Source: Burhinus oedicnemus
Lineage: Eukaryota; Chordata; Aves; Charadriiformes; Burhinidae
Direction of reading: 5' to 3'
Assembly (NCBI GenBank): GCA_008921705.1
Contig: VFFE01006712.1
Location: 124,001-188,000 of the forward strand
Length of the DNA stretch: 64,000 nt
Positions 1 through 12,590 of this stretch are shown here, in pieces. Position numbers and translations under genes: made by a program. Under the pieces are notes generated by a model. It made no database searches. It worked only from the letters and a program-made list of their open reading frames with translations, and was not told the DNA's origin. Position 1 is the stretch's first letter. Each line of letters starts with the position of its first letter.

Positions 1-2786
1 ATACCAGATTTCAGCTGAGCTGGAGGTAACATCAGAAAGCAAGCTACCCCAGCCATCTACCAAAGTACAGACAAGCTCTGACTATTACCCAGTTGTCTCA
101 GCCGCTGGGGGGTGGGATGCAGGGTGGCCTGACAAGGGCAAAGCTAGAGAAAAATAGCTCTTCCCCTTCTTCATCTCAAGAGATGGTGTCTGAATAGGAA
201 TCAGGAAACTCACAAGTTTTGTTCCCTTTCTATTGCCCAGGAGAAAATCTTTCCTCAAAGAAACATCAAATCAGAAAACAGTGCAAGGGCGAAGAGCTCT
301 GGGTCCCTGTCAGCCTCCTGCAGCCCTGAGGACTTTGATAAGGTGGATGTAAAACTCCTTGAAGTACAAGAGGAACTGACATGAGAATTTGGGAAGCACA
401 TGAAGATGAGGAGAACTGTTGGGTGGCAGGATCACTCTGAAGGAGCAGCTGTAGTAGAGGCTGTTAGGGAGGCTGTTGAGGGATAGCATTAATTATTTGG
501 TACACAGGGAACAGATGTGCTTGCAGGAGATAAATATGGAACAGTGAGTATCACAAATATTCCTCTCTCCCTGTCGCTTGCATGCATACACAGGCACACA
601 CCTATGTCTAGACGGGCAATGCAAGCTGAGGGCTCAAATGACCAAGCCTTTGTTTGGAAAGTCCTTTTTGTCAGCAGGAGTCTGATGTGATTTTTAAGAC
701 TTTATAATTTGGCATACTGAAAAATAACAATCCAAAATCCTGTTCGTCTCTGAGCCACCTTTATTGTGACCAGGCAACAAGGGAAACAGAAGGTGCCTCT
801 GGCTGAGGCTGTGATTTCCAGTGACCCATCTGATTTCCAGCGATCCATCTGATTTCCAGTGGAAGCACTAGAAGTGACAGAGCCAACAGAGTGTGGAAGG
901 AGAGAGAAAAGCCTGTAATCTGTTTTTCTAGGGTACACCCTGTCAATGAGGCAGGATGGAGAACATCTCAAAGGGACTTCTGCTGGGGAAAGGCTCTGCC
1001 AGCCAAATGCAAGTGCCTGACCTGTCTTCTGTAGTCCTTTGATCATTTTTTCTCTGCTGTCTTTCATCTTCAATGAGCAGCTACACTGAACAGCTGTCTG
1101 CCTGGGACCAGTGTCAGCAATGCATGCAGTGCCCTCCTTTGGCTACCCAAGGGACAGAGAGAAGAGATATCACTAGTGGTTTGGAGGATGAAACTTGTGC
1201 CGTACACTCGGGACTGGCCGTGCAGCTTTCCCACCCTCGGTCTGACTCTGGTCAGCCCTGTCCTTTCTGACAGCAGGTCAGAGAAACACACGTCCCCCAG
1301 AGGGAACAAGAATATAAGCTAACTCCCATCTTGCATGAAAGCAAGGAAAGCTGGATAAAGCCCAAATAACAATCTGAACTTCCTCCATAGTTCCCACTCT
1401 GCCCTTTTGAACAAAAAGTTCCTTCTGTTGCCTTGGCTTCCCCTTTACTTCAGCAAGGAAAGAGGTTCCTCATAGATACCCCATTACAACAGTGAAGTGG
1501 GACACAGTTGTTTGGTACCTGAAGTCCCATGCCTTCTGAAGGCACTTCTAACTTCGTGCCTGGATTTCTGAAAGCATACCTTTTGCCTTTCTCTTACCTG
1601 CTAAGGTAAGTGAAGACTATGGGCATAAGTTGTGTCTAGTGAATACAAAAGACATAGGAACTTCTTTGGCAACGTCAAAATTATCTGAAGTAAGCATTTA
1701 TTAAAGTGCAAAGCTGCAGAAAGAATGTTTTAAATTTACTATAACCTTCAGAAGGAAAACAACTGGAAAGAGAAAAATTTTAGTTCTGCTTAGTCTGCCT
1801 AAATATGCTGTGTGGTGCCCCGGAAGTTGGAGTATCAGTCATCCCGGTGGGGGCTCACTGGGACTGGTTAGAGAAAGAAGAGGGGATGTAACCACAAGTA
1901 GTGTTCACATGCTGTGGAGTCAGGGAGCACCTGGGATCTGCTGTCTGGATCCAAATGCTGGGACTCTGATGCATCTTTAGAATCTATAGGTAAATTAAAC
2001 ACCAGCTGATTGTGATTTAGAAATTCAAATGAAGTACAAAAATGAGAAAGAAGCTCATGTAGGCATTTCAGAGCCTTGCAGAAGCCTAAGCAAAGTCATC
2101 CTGCAGAAACAAGACACCAACTTAAAGAACTGGCTCACTGAATGGTCGAGTTGCTGTTGCTGTGAGAGTCAAAGGACAGGTAGAACGAGGTTTCTGGACA
2201 GGGTAATGTCTTTTATTAGGCCAGGTGGTATACTTGGAAAACTAGATAAGCCTTAGGCACACAAGCTCTTGTCTCAAATACAGAAAATATGTTTTATCAG
2301 ACCACTTTGTGGAACATTGTCTTGCTTGCATCGCTGTAACAGCCACCCAGTAATTGATGGAAGTATTCTTTTCACTACGGTTTGTAAGAACTGCCTGGAA
2401 TTTTCATGACCATCAGTTCTGTTGGAGACCCAAAGACTGCCCATAGATACCTAGTGTGATTTGAGATGCAATGAGGTATTTGAAGCATTTGCCAAGACAG
2501 CACCTTTTGGAGACCCACACCCCTCTGGATTAGCAGAAGAGGGTTGGATGGGATTCTCAGGGATGTCTCAAAATACATTAGATACCTTTGTGTGGGTAAC
2601 TGAACCTAAAGATTGTTTCTAGGCAGAGAGAACTGTGTTTGAGTCCCAAACTCTCTGTTGGCTTACAAGAAATAACCTTCCTCCACAGTGTTAAGAAGGC
2701 ATTTCAAATCTTCTGATGGTGGTTTTATTATGATGCAATATACTCTTATCTCTTACTCCAAAACTGGAACAACTAAATTTTTGTAT
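1..2786. other. Non-coding stretch, no gene recognised
   Basis: I see no exon with convincing splice sites and no recognisable protein homology here. Short open frames on both strands show no family motifs. The only structure noted is a 19-bp tandem repeat at 812-868, listed separately. It probably lies upstream of the opsin transcription unit. Confidence 0.6.
812..868. repeat. 19-bp tandem repeat, about 2.6 copies
   Basis: Units start at 812, 831 and 850, each opening with TGATTTCCAG. The first two differ at two positions. The third keeps the first 11 bases and then diverges. This is a small local duplication with no sign of coding function. Confidence 0.8.
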
Positions 2787-3513
2787 TGTCGTGGTTTGGG
2801 CCAGATTGGCCCAATCCTGTGGAACGACAGATGCTCTCTCTCTCTTGCTCCACTCAGGAGGCAAGAAAAAGAGAGAAAAAGAGAGACTTAAGAGTTTAGA
2901 AGGAACTAAACTACTTTAATGAAATATTGATAATAAAATAATAAAAAGAAAAATAATGAAATATATACAAAACCATATCAAGCTCCCAGGATGACAATCA
3001 CGTCACCAGCAGGCACTGGGGCAGTCCCAGACTGGACTCAGTGAAGGATGGGAACTGGATTCCAGATCTGGATTCAGGATCAGGATCAAAGGCAGACAAA
3101 CAGACAGAGTCGTCCCAGGACGCCGGCCATTGAAGAAAGAGGCTGACCCTTTGATCCCTCAGCTTTTCTACTGAGCCTGAGGCAGATGGGATGGAATACC
3201 CTGTGGGTCAGTTTTGGGTCACCTGTCCTGTCCGCTCCTCCCCACAGGTGTGACCCCTCTACGCTTTTCCGCTTCCGACCCTCCAATGGGGCAAGTAACA
3301 AAGTTGGCTGCCCTTGGGTGTTATAGCAGTAAGTATAAGCAGGAGCCTCTCTGCACACCATTCCTTGGCATCAGCTATAAACATGGGTCTTACCACTCTG
3401 AGAGCAAACAGTTTTCTGCGTAACAGGCTGTTAATTTCAGCAGTTAGAAGAGGCCTAGCTAAAAAGTAAAGTTACTGAACAAAATTGGTCTTGGTTTACC
3501 TCAAACCAGGACA
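2787..3513 (-). mobile_element. Solo LTR, ERVL-like endogenous retrovirus
   Basis: The 727-bp block has the terminal signature of a retroviral LTR: TGTC at one end and GACA at the other, with imperfect inverted ends sharing CTGGTTTG/CGTGGTTTG. It is flanked by TGTAT (2782-2786) and CGTAT (3514-3518), a 5-bp target-site duplication whose one mismatch fits CpG decay. Read on the minus strand, it has a candidate ATTAAA polyadenylation signal (2915-2920) about 130 bp before the 3' end, as expected for R-U5. No gag, pol or env sequence adjoins it, so the internal part was lost by LTR-LTR recombination. A 5-bp duplication and the end sequence suggest class III (ERVL), but family assignment is from memory of avian LTRs, not a search. 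Confidence 0.75.
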
Positions 3514-3518
3514 CGTAT

Positions 3519-6279
3519 CTAGCCCTAAATTTTAGTAGCTGCTTTCAGAGTCTTGTCATCATATGCTTTGTGCAGAATAAGGAGATTATGAGCAATTTCA
3601 GTCTTGGACTCACATCAACTGTTCTCTCTCCAGACTCACAAACTGTGAAATCTGTGCCATCCAAAACATCTAAATATGGAATACAGGCCAATGCATTTTT
3701 TATCTGCTGCTATTTTTTATAAGTAATCAACTAGTTAGGTTTCAAGCTATAGACCATGAGATATTGCAATAAATCTGAAGATACTTTGGTTTCGCTTCCA
3801 GTATTCATTGGTAAATCTTTGCAGTAAGGATTTTAGGAATTATAAATGTTTGCAGCTGTGGACAGGCAGAAGGGAAGAGTTTCCCTCCCTTTCCCTTATG
3901 GTTTCTCCTTATTTTCTCACTGTCATGCAAAATAAAATGGTTCCACTGTTAATGAAAGAACTACTTGGCAAAACCATGTACTGTGCCACCACTCTTTAGT
4001 ATCTCAGGGTACGCACAGTATGTCACTGAGCTAATGAACCACTCAACATCATACGTTACGCCAATGAAATTATGATGACTGACACAAATTTGAAGTCTTT
4101 TAGTGAAACCAGGAAGCTTTTTTTCTATTGAGAATGTCAGAATGGATGTTACCCCCCAGTGTGAAGCTGATCTTGAAAAAGGATAAACTGAGGAACAAAA
4201 TGCAAAGCAAAACAATCTGGATTAACTGGGTCTTTCTCAAAGAGCAACTGGAAAATTACAGAGATTTAAGTGAGGACAGTAAAAGCAGTTCCCATAGGAA
4301 CATATGAAAGTAACTTAATGATCTCTTATATTCTCGCAAATTCAAAGACAGCTTCTGAAATCAGGATATAACGATCATATGGACACAATCTCAACTTCAC
4401 ACATGAATCCTCATCCCTCATCTGTCCACTTGGCTTATGTGTTGGTGTACACCCAATTCTCCATCTTCCTACGCATCTCCAGCTGCTGCAGCCAGGGAAC
4501 TGGGGTGGTGAGCTCTTGGGCATTGCTGTGAAGGACCGTACAGACGCAGCTATTGACTGCTGCACTGGGGAACACAACAGCAAGTGTTCTCAGTATTGCT
4601 CCCCACTTGATTCATGTACTGTCCCTTCTTCTGTATGATATTAGAGACTTTACTAAAACTCACAACATGTGTTTGGAAGCAGGAGGCAAGCAGAAAATTC
4701 ATGGGAGATGCTGGAATTCCCTAGCAACTTTTATTTTTTGTTAAACGGAACAAGGAACTCAAATCAAATGTCCTAGGGTAATTTCTGAAGCACCACCAGA
4801 ACCTCAGAATTACAGCTCCAAATGGACACGGTCCAGAGCAGGGCAGCCTGCCTGCTCTTCACTGACACGCGCTGGCAATCAGCAATGCTGCCCAACTGCT
4901 CTGAATCATAATCTGTGAAACAAAAGGAGACTCACAACAATGAAGCAGGTATGTAAACTGCCCCATGATTTGTTTGCGTTGACAAATTTTTTTGCTGGTA
5001 CGACCCACTTTTTGAAAACTTCCAAGTTCATAATAGGTTAATGAATTTCAAACCATTTTTTAATCCAGCTGTCTTTAGTAAGCAGTTTCATCTGACTTTG
5101 CATCAGGGAGTGAAGTACAATTTAACAGCCGTAGAAGCACATTTTCATACTGCTGAAAAATTATTAGAAGTGTGTGCCTTTGGTATCTGTGGTTGTTTTT
5201 GTAACTAGATGACATAATGGAGAACTTTTATAAGTGACATTGAAAAAATGACCCTTTATATTTTTATTTTCAGTTAGGCATCTCTGAAGGAGGTACACTC
5301 CTGCTCTCTCTCTGAATGTGATGTTAGCAGGTTTTGGTTTTGTTTTGGTTTGTTTTTGTTTTCTGGGAGAAGCAGTTCATTGCTTACAGTGAAAGTCTAA
5401 TCAGCAAAATTGTGGTATCGTGTATTTTTTGAAGGTGACGGTATTAGGTGTATTCCTGATTTATTTCTTCAGAAAATTCTTACTTTATTTCAGGAAATAA
5501 TTTTACTTAAGCCAAATTTTGGAATAAAATATTGTTATTAGTCCAATAAATAATACCTAAGGGGTCTCTCTTTAGGCTTCCACCGGGGAAGAGATTTTAT
5601 GAAGAGACTCCACGGCATCTTTTTTGCTGGGCTGTTTTTCTGTAATGCTAAGTGCACCAGTTTGTCTGTCTTTAAGTCAGAGAAGGTGAAAAAGATGACA
5701 AGTGTGATCAGAAAAAAGGTTTAATCTAGCTGAGGTGGAATAATATGACTATGATGATCATTTCACAGGCTTTAACTGTGGTCTATAAATTTGAAAGATT
5801 CTTTTCAGAAGTTCAGCAAGAACCAGAGCTAAGAGATGTTCAACAGAGCAAGGCATACCCCAGAATATTTTTCCTCTAGTGTTCTTATGCAGTGATTCAT
5901 TCCCCATAGTTTTTTTTTCTCCTGTAGAAAGACCCGGGCAGTAGAAGTGTAAAAGAGTAGTAGTAGGTAGTAGTAGGAACAGAAAGACACAGTGTTACAT
6001 AGTTTTCAAGCCATATGCTATTTCTGTGATACACGTATTTCTGAAAACACAGATTTCAGCACATGGTAACGATAGCACTTGCTTGATCTGTAAACGCTAA
6101 AAATGTAAAGATACACGTGGAAAATACAGGCAAAGCAGATGACCGATAAATCACACACAAGATACGTCTTCTGTTTTTGCCACATTTGTAAATTGCATTC
6201 CTGATCTGCTGCTGAACAGGTATTTATACCTGCTTGCTTCCGAAGAAAAAAACCCAAACCCAAAAACTCTTTCACAGCA
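3519..6279. other. Non-coding stretch, no gene recognised
   Basis: This is AT-rich single-copy-looking DNA between the solo LTR and the CpG island. A T/G-rich low-complexity run lies at about 5333-5360 and a GTA-rich run at about 5955-5978. No exon, RNA gene or transposon fragment was recognised. Confidence 0.55.
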
Positions 6280-7290
6280 ATAAGAGCGCGAAGAGCGTCT
6301 TGCCCACCCTTTCTGTGCAGACGTGCCCCACCACCAGGGATGCCCTGACAGACCCAGGGGGGCAGGAAGCACCCCTGCAGCAGGGAGGGGGCAGCCGGGG
6401 GCGGGGGGGGTGATGTCCCAAAATGCGGGGCGCTGAGAGCCCCCATGCGGCCCCCTCCACCGCTGCCCCCGGTGCCGGGCGGGGGGTGGCCGCGGCTGCA
6501 GCACCGCCCCGGCGCGGGCGGAGCGCGGCGGCCCCGGGGGCTACGCGGAGAGCCCGCAGGCGGGAGCGGTGCCTCGGCACTCTGTTGTTTATTTAATTTA
6601 TTTAAAAAAAAAAATATCTACTTATTCTCCCCCGCCCTCCCGAAGTTGGATATCTTCTCAGCCCGCCTGGGAGGGGAGAAGGAAGCGGGCGGGGCGAGCC
6701 CAACCGCATCCATCCCGCGGAAAGTAAGCGCCCTGCCGGCCGGCAGGCAGGCAGGCAGCCAGCCCGGGGAGCCGCGGGTGCGGAAGGGAGGGCGCGGGAG
6801 ATCCGCGGCAGGGGGGAGGCGGGTCCCCGCGGGCGGGGGGCGCTTTCCGTGCGGGCGGGATCCGCCCCTCGCTGCCGCCGGACATCGCCCCCGCGGCGGC
6901 GGAGCCCCGCCGCGCCTGCCTGCCTTCCTCGGGGGGGCTGCCCGGCCGGTGCCGAAGCCGGGGCTCCTGCACGTCGCCACTCGGGACGCCTTTGCCGGAG
7001 CCTTAAGTAGTTTTTTTTTTTTTTTCTTTTTTNNNNNNNNNNNNNNNNNNNNGGGGCCCCCCCCCAAAAAAAAAAAAAAAAAGTAAAAAAGTTTGCGAAG
7101 GAGAAATCGTGAACTGAGATTGGCTGAAAGGCTTTGGCTTGATGCAGTGTTTAAAAACTCGGGCGGAGCGGGGGCGCTGAGAAGGTGCTCTCCGGTGCCT
7201 CTGCTGCTGCCATCCCGGCTGAGTCCCCGAGAGATGCTCCTCGGCGCAGCCCGGGAGCGGGTCTGCCGCGCTCACTGTTAGCGGAGACGT
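6280..7290 (+). promoter_or_regulatory. CpG island, candidate promoter of the opsin gene
   Basis: GC content rises sharply here and CpG dinucleotides are dense, unlike the AT-rich flanks. The island contains GC boxes (for example GGCGGGGCG near 6689) and an internal AT-rich pocket (about 6588-6618). Downstream of the assembly gap there is an inverted CCAAT box (ATTGG, 7119-7123) followed by a TATA-like TTTAAAA (7150-7156), a spacing compatible with + strand initiation near 7180. The nearest + strand gene is the opsin, whose start codon is 5 kb downstream, so a leader intron would be required. A transcript running the other way, or a non-coding RNA, is equally compatible. Long open frames here are a by-product of the GC-rich composition, and I do not call them genes. 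Confidence 0.5.
7033..7052. other. Assembly gap (20 N) flanked by homopolymers
   Basis: Twenty N bases sit between a T-run broken by one C and a GGGG/C10/A-run block. The flanks look like unresolved homopolymer sequence rather than biology. The true length and content of this part of the CpG island are unknown. Confidence 0.95.
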
Positions 7291-10200
7291 TTCTGCGCGA
7301 AGAAAATGTAGGAAGGGGGTTGCCTTCACTTTTAAAACACTAAATGAAAGTAGCTCTTATTTCAAAAGCAAGGGTTGAAGGTTTTCTCACGCTGTTTTAC
7401 CACACTTAAAATTATCCTTCGAGTAAATAGTACGGCTTTCGAACGTGGTGGACTTCACAGCGTGTATTCTGCACGTATGTTGTTCTTATTTTCGTGTCTG
7501 TCTTCTTCATGAATGTGAATTCCTAAAAGTAAGTGTGCGAGTCTGCATGCGAGAGGTTCTCCCACAGATAGCGGGTTTTGGGAGCTGGGAGGTACCTAAA
7601 CATGTGGACCATAGAGCGTCCTCTCCATCTTCTGGATTACTTCTAAAGGCTTGCCCCGAGTCTCTTGACGTCGCACAGTGTGACTTAGGACATGGAAGAA
7701 ATAGTCCAGAACAGACAGGAATTTTGTTTTAGTGTTGTGAAGTCCCCTGCAGTCCCCCATCTTCCAACTGTCAACCTCTGTTTGTGGATGCTTCCTGTTA
7801 AAAATAATTCAGTTCCTCATTTGGAAGACAATGTTTAGTGCATAAAAACTTAAAAATACAGTGTTGCTAACATAATTCTGGTATCAGGTCAAAAAATTGA
7901 TTCCTCCTTCATGAAATTTCATCCAGGATTGTCTTTGAAATATTATGATTTTTTAAAAAATGTTAACTTTTCAGTAGAAAGCTAAGTTCCTAAATGAAGG
8001 AAAATCACTATTTTAAAATTGATTTTCATGTAAACTGCACAACAAGTTTATTAAGGCTGTGTGGCTATGTAAATATATGGGGGTTTTTATAGCTTCCCTA
8101 TATCACAGGAGAATAATGTAAATATAATGTTAGAGAGTAATGTAAGTTTTTTAGCAATATGATTTCGATGTTTGATTTTATTTATTTTATGCAATTTCCT
8201 CAGCTGTTAAATATTTAAAGTGGATTGAGCATCATCTTCGGCATGTTGCACAACTTTGCAAGGGAAGATGGTAAAGAATCTGCCAATTAGAAATGATGAA
8301 TGAGTTCATTTAAGAAAAAAAACCCAAAACAATCCTAAACCCTTAAAGCTAATATGTTCAGTGAGTTAGTACTTATTTTGGGGCAAAGTGAGAAAGAAAA
8401 ACCAGCTCCGCTGGTGTAGGGTACTGCTCAAACTAATGCGTGGTGGCAAGTGCAGAAAGAAGCCTTACACTCTCGCTATTAATGCCCGTGTTCCCAGAAG
8501 CTGATCTAACATCTTCTGAAACCTTTTTTTCCAACCGACTGCTTCAGAGAAAAGTGCAAGCAGTGACGGGTGTCTGTTTTGCTGTATCTTTAGATTACTA
8601 CTGTCAGAACCGGTTAGCAGATGAAGCATTTAATGACTGGTGACATGAAATGAACTTTTGGCCTGTTTCACCTGGCCATATGTTTTATATCACTTTGGGT
8701 ATGTTTTCCATTCCACGTCAACTCAAACAAATTCAAGGAAACAAACTGGATGTTCATTTATTTGTTTTGGATGCACTTGTCGGTTTCATTGGGTTTTTAT
8801 GAACATGTTTAGAGAAGTAGAATTGGCAGAATTAGAGTTTGGTCCTGCAAGCTCCTGTGGTTGCTAGAAATTAGGAAAGAGGGCTCAGGATGTTCTGCTA
8901 GATCAGGGTGACTTGGGGAGTGCAGGGTGTCACCTGTAAGACAGGATTGTCAGAGTTGCAAAGCAACCTCTATTAAACCAAGCTATCTGTATGGAAGAAA
9001 AAAATAATCAAGTGAACCTTTGAGCACACAAGCCCATCTTCAGGTGTTTTTCAGCAATAATGTGTATTATTGAGTTAAATGTTAACATTAAGTAAGAATT
9101 AGACCCATTCTTTCGATGGATTTGTATGGGAGTTAAGCTTCATTGAAATCTGAATTTGGCTTGTACTTAATCCAAATGTGTAAAAAACCAAAAAAAAACC
9201 CAAGACAAAAAACAACAACAAAAAAACCCCAAACCCTGAGCACTTTATACTTATAAAAGACTTACTCCCGGATCTTCAGACGTTTTCCTCTGCAGACCTC
9301 TGTCTCATAAGTTCATCCCAAACTTTTTGGATCACATCTTACTGAGTCCTTTTTGTCATCTTTCAATTTTGAGTGGACACATGGCTTGACCTTCACAGTG
9401 TGCCTACTAACTTTTAAAAATATATCTTCTACTGAATTGCCAGGCTCTGCTCCGCTTGCCTGGGAGTTCGGGCATCCTTCCCTGGTGCCCCAGGGGAGAA
9501 CTGAAGCTCAATGGGTTGCGGTCAGCGGAGAAGTGACCTGGGCACTGGGCTGTGCCTGCACCCCTGGTGTCAGACTGCTGAATTTTCGTCAGCTGAATCC
9601 CATCCAGGGAGTAAATGTCCTTTTATGAGCACTGTAAATACAAACTCTTAATATCTCTTTAAGAATGCAGGATGTATGTGACGGTGTGTAAAAGATCTAC
9701 ATTTTATTATTTATATTTTAAGCTTTGTCTAACACCAGGGCTGTGATGCTCTAACAGTAATATTATTCAGACCCTTTGCCTGTGGTTATTCTGGTGAAGT
9801 TAATTCCCACATAGAAACATTTATGATGGCATACTATAATCTTTGCTATGGATTATCTAGGTGTAACCAGTTCAGCTTGGGGGGAAAAAAAATTGCATCT
9901 GTAACTCAAATTAATCTGCATGTAAATCAGCCTTAATTCTCTTCAGATTTTGAAGCCAGATTCTGCAATATGCTTTGCAGAAGGGAGGAGCAGATAGGAC
10001 TGACCTTAGTTGCATTTCTCAATAAACAGTCACGTGTAAACAGATTAGACAAAACTGTCTTTGAAGTGATGGAAAAAGAATAGATTAGTTTGGTAAAAGC
10101 TAGGGTATAAGCAGAATTATTAAAAAAAAAAATCTCTACCAATGATTACTTACTGAGTTTATTTCACTGTACATTCTTGCTTTCCTGTGAATTCTTCCTT

Positions 10201-12253
10201 CTGAAGCTCTTCTTCAGCACAATGTCACCATGCTTTTTTGTCTACCAAAAAAAGTGCAGCTGTTTGCCTTTTCAGTCATACAATTAGTGACTGAGAAACA
10301 CTCAGCAGCATATTTTTTAATCGGTTGTTCTTTCATTTGTGTTTTGTTCCACTAAACTTTAACTCTGCTCCTTTAAACATAATTATGAGTAAATTTAAAG
10401 TATTTTGACAGTCCCAGTTAGTTTCCTTCTATAACCTGTAACCAGAATTGGACAGCGGATAATTTTTTTTTCCACATTGGTAAAAAGAGGATTTTAAATG
10501 TTCTTTCTCTTAGATATGCTACCTGAGACCCTTACCAATCTAAAATACCATGTAGCTCCTAAATGGGGGGCGGGGAGGCAGAAAGCATCAGTGTTTCTGA
10601 TTGTCAATGACAAAACAGTAGAAGGTCTGTAAAGTGTACATAATTTACTCATCAGAACAGAAAGTAAAGACAGATTGCATACATTAGATTTCAAAATCTC
10701 TGCAATAATGAGACGTATTTAGCACAGTCAATTTGTGAAAGTAAGGAAGTACTAAGAAGAAATACTTGGTGTAAACGTTCACCATGACACAAAGATATGA
10801 TAAAAGAAAAAAGCAAACAACCTCTGTGTCTCCAGTAAACTCTGAACTCTCATTTTTCCAGTTGGTTAACACATCTTTTCTTACAAGACAGTTTCCAAAA
10901 AACAGTGGTCAGGAGTAATACAGAAGATGCTGCAATCTGAAATGCGTGTAATCATTCTAGGAGTACATGACTCCTGAAAGAAAAGTGTTCATACTTTTTA
11001 GTTCAGCAAGCTATGGGTATCGTGCATTTTGCACCAAGGAGTGGAAATTCCTACATATTGAAATATATATATATATATCTTTTTATAGAAATGCCTGTGC
11101 AGAATTTGCCTGCAACCATGCAGAAGGCTGGCAAAGCAGTTACGCGTCCACATTAAGCACTCTGCTGTTCCTGCACAACAGACACACACGCACATTGTAG
11201 TCACTGCGTGTGGGTATACAAATTCACGTCTGCGGTGGGAGAGAGATGTGAGGCTCTGGGTGTTTGGCTGCTTCATAAATAATGAAGGAGAACATCTGTC
11301 CGCTGGTGAATGTGGGAGAAGTGAAATTGATATCATAGCTCTGCCAACTTTTGTAAGCACATGAGAGCTTCAGGGACTGCGCTTGAAATTATTCTCTCTG
11401 GGTAGAGAAATACTTTGTCCTTCTCCTAAATTTTCATTGTTTTAATTAAGGTCTAGCCAAGACTGAAGTTTTGCTTGGTGTTGACCGACTTAATGTGGAG
11501 GAAGATACAGTTCTTCCTCTGGGAAGCTGTTGCAAAAGATATCTCTTACCGTGCCTTTTCTCACCTGAGGAACTTTGCTAGGAAGGTGCAAATAGCCTGC
11601 TCCATGCTACACTATGAGCTATGGAAAAACTGTTTAGAACAGCCAAGGAAATGTCAGCAAACTGATTTTTCTGCTGAAAATCAGAGAGAAAACTGAAAAA
11701 TATTTCTTGCAGTTGAAAAAGGGAGGAACTGTTATAAAATTATGTACCTACTTTGGTCTTGGTATGGAAAGGGTTGTTTTGTTTTTACCATTTGTTTTCT
11801 TCTCTCTTGTCAGAAAGACACCCATTGTCAGAGGAAACAACAGCAGCTGCCCGTTGATAGAAGGGCTGTCCCTTTGCTCTGTAGGAAGAGACCATGCTGA
11901 AGCACCTTTTTAAGACATCTTCCTTTCCGAGCCTCAAAAAAGACCATCTGACATGATCCTGGGTTTAAATAACGAAGATGAGTTTGAGGTAATTGTTTGC
12001 TTGGTTTTGCTGCCCTGGAGTTAGCTGCAGAGCTGACCACTGGAAAGGCGCAGCGCAGGAAAGCACTCCTGTGCTGCGATACAGCGGTTCACACCTCTGT
12101 GACCCTCCAAGAGGCATCTCACCTGAGTGAAGATCACAAGAATCCTGAGATGATTTGACCTGTAATGGAGGGATGTTTCTGGGAAACTGCTGGAGGACTT
12201 CAACACAGGGCACCTGGCGTCTCTGCCCTCACCCATCCTTGTGAAAGTCCGAA
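7291..12253. other. Putative leader/first-intron region of the opsin gene
   Basis: No coding exon is recognised. A consensus splice donor (AAAA|GTAAGT at 7529) follows the CpG island. A strong acceptor with a long pyrimidine tract ends in CAG at 11811-11813. If both are used, the coding exon would carry a leader of about 440 nt with several short upstream open frames, the first from the ATG at 11894. This is a prediction only. Low-complexity A-rich DNA occurs at about 9181-9236 and an (AT)n run at about 11063-11080. Confidence 0.35.
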
Positions 12254-12590
12254 ATGAACCACACTTGGACATACAACCTGAGCTTTGGTGCACCTACAGA
12301 TCCTGTTGAGCCAAGGGCTGGACTGTCACGAAATGGGCACACAGTAGTGGCTGTTTTTCTTGGATTTATCTTGTTTTTCGGGTTCTTGAATAACTTGATT
12401 GTCCTCATCCTCTTCTGCAAGTTTAAAACCCTCCGTAACCCAGTCAACATGCTCCTCCTGAATATCAGTATCAGTGACATGTTAGTGTGCATCTCAGGCA
12501 CTACCCTCAGCTTTGCATCTAACATCCATGGCAAATGGATTGGAGGGGAGCACGGTTGTAGGTGGTATGGCTTTGTCAATTCCTGCTTTG
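12254..12590 (+). CDS. TMT/encephalopsin-type opsin, coding exon 1
   Basis: This exon encodes the first 112 residues plus one base of a rhodopsin-family, retinal-binding GPCR. The ATG at 12254 is supported by an in-frame TGA 12 bases upstream and a purine at -3. The extracellular N-terminus has two N-glycosylation sequons (N2-H-T, N8-L-S). TM1 spans about residues 30-54 and ends with GFLNNLIVL, the GN motif region. TM2 is about 66-89 and contains the LLLNISISD motif with the conserved Asp75 (bovine Asp83). Cys102 is the disulphide partner in early TM3 (bovine Cys110). Tyr105 occupies the place of the classic counterion Glu113. The exon ends TTT G|GTAAGA, a phase-1 donor. Reading into the intron reaches a stop at 12629-12631. 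Similarity is clearly to the TMT/OPN3 group rather than VA opsin, pinopsin or melanopsin. I am sure of opsin, and fairly sure of TMT. Confidence 0.9.

Noticed and set aside
812..868. Possible CRISPR-like array
   Set aside because: Contiguous tandem units without spacers, in a vertebrate genome. Simple tandem repeat.
6445..7086. 213-codon open frame across the CpG island
   Set aside because: It runs through the N gap and homopolymers, has low-complexity Pro/Gly/Arg/Ala composition and no domain. Open frames in both strands here reflect high GC.
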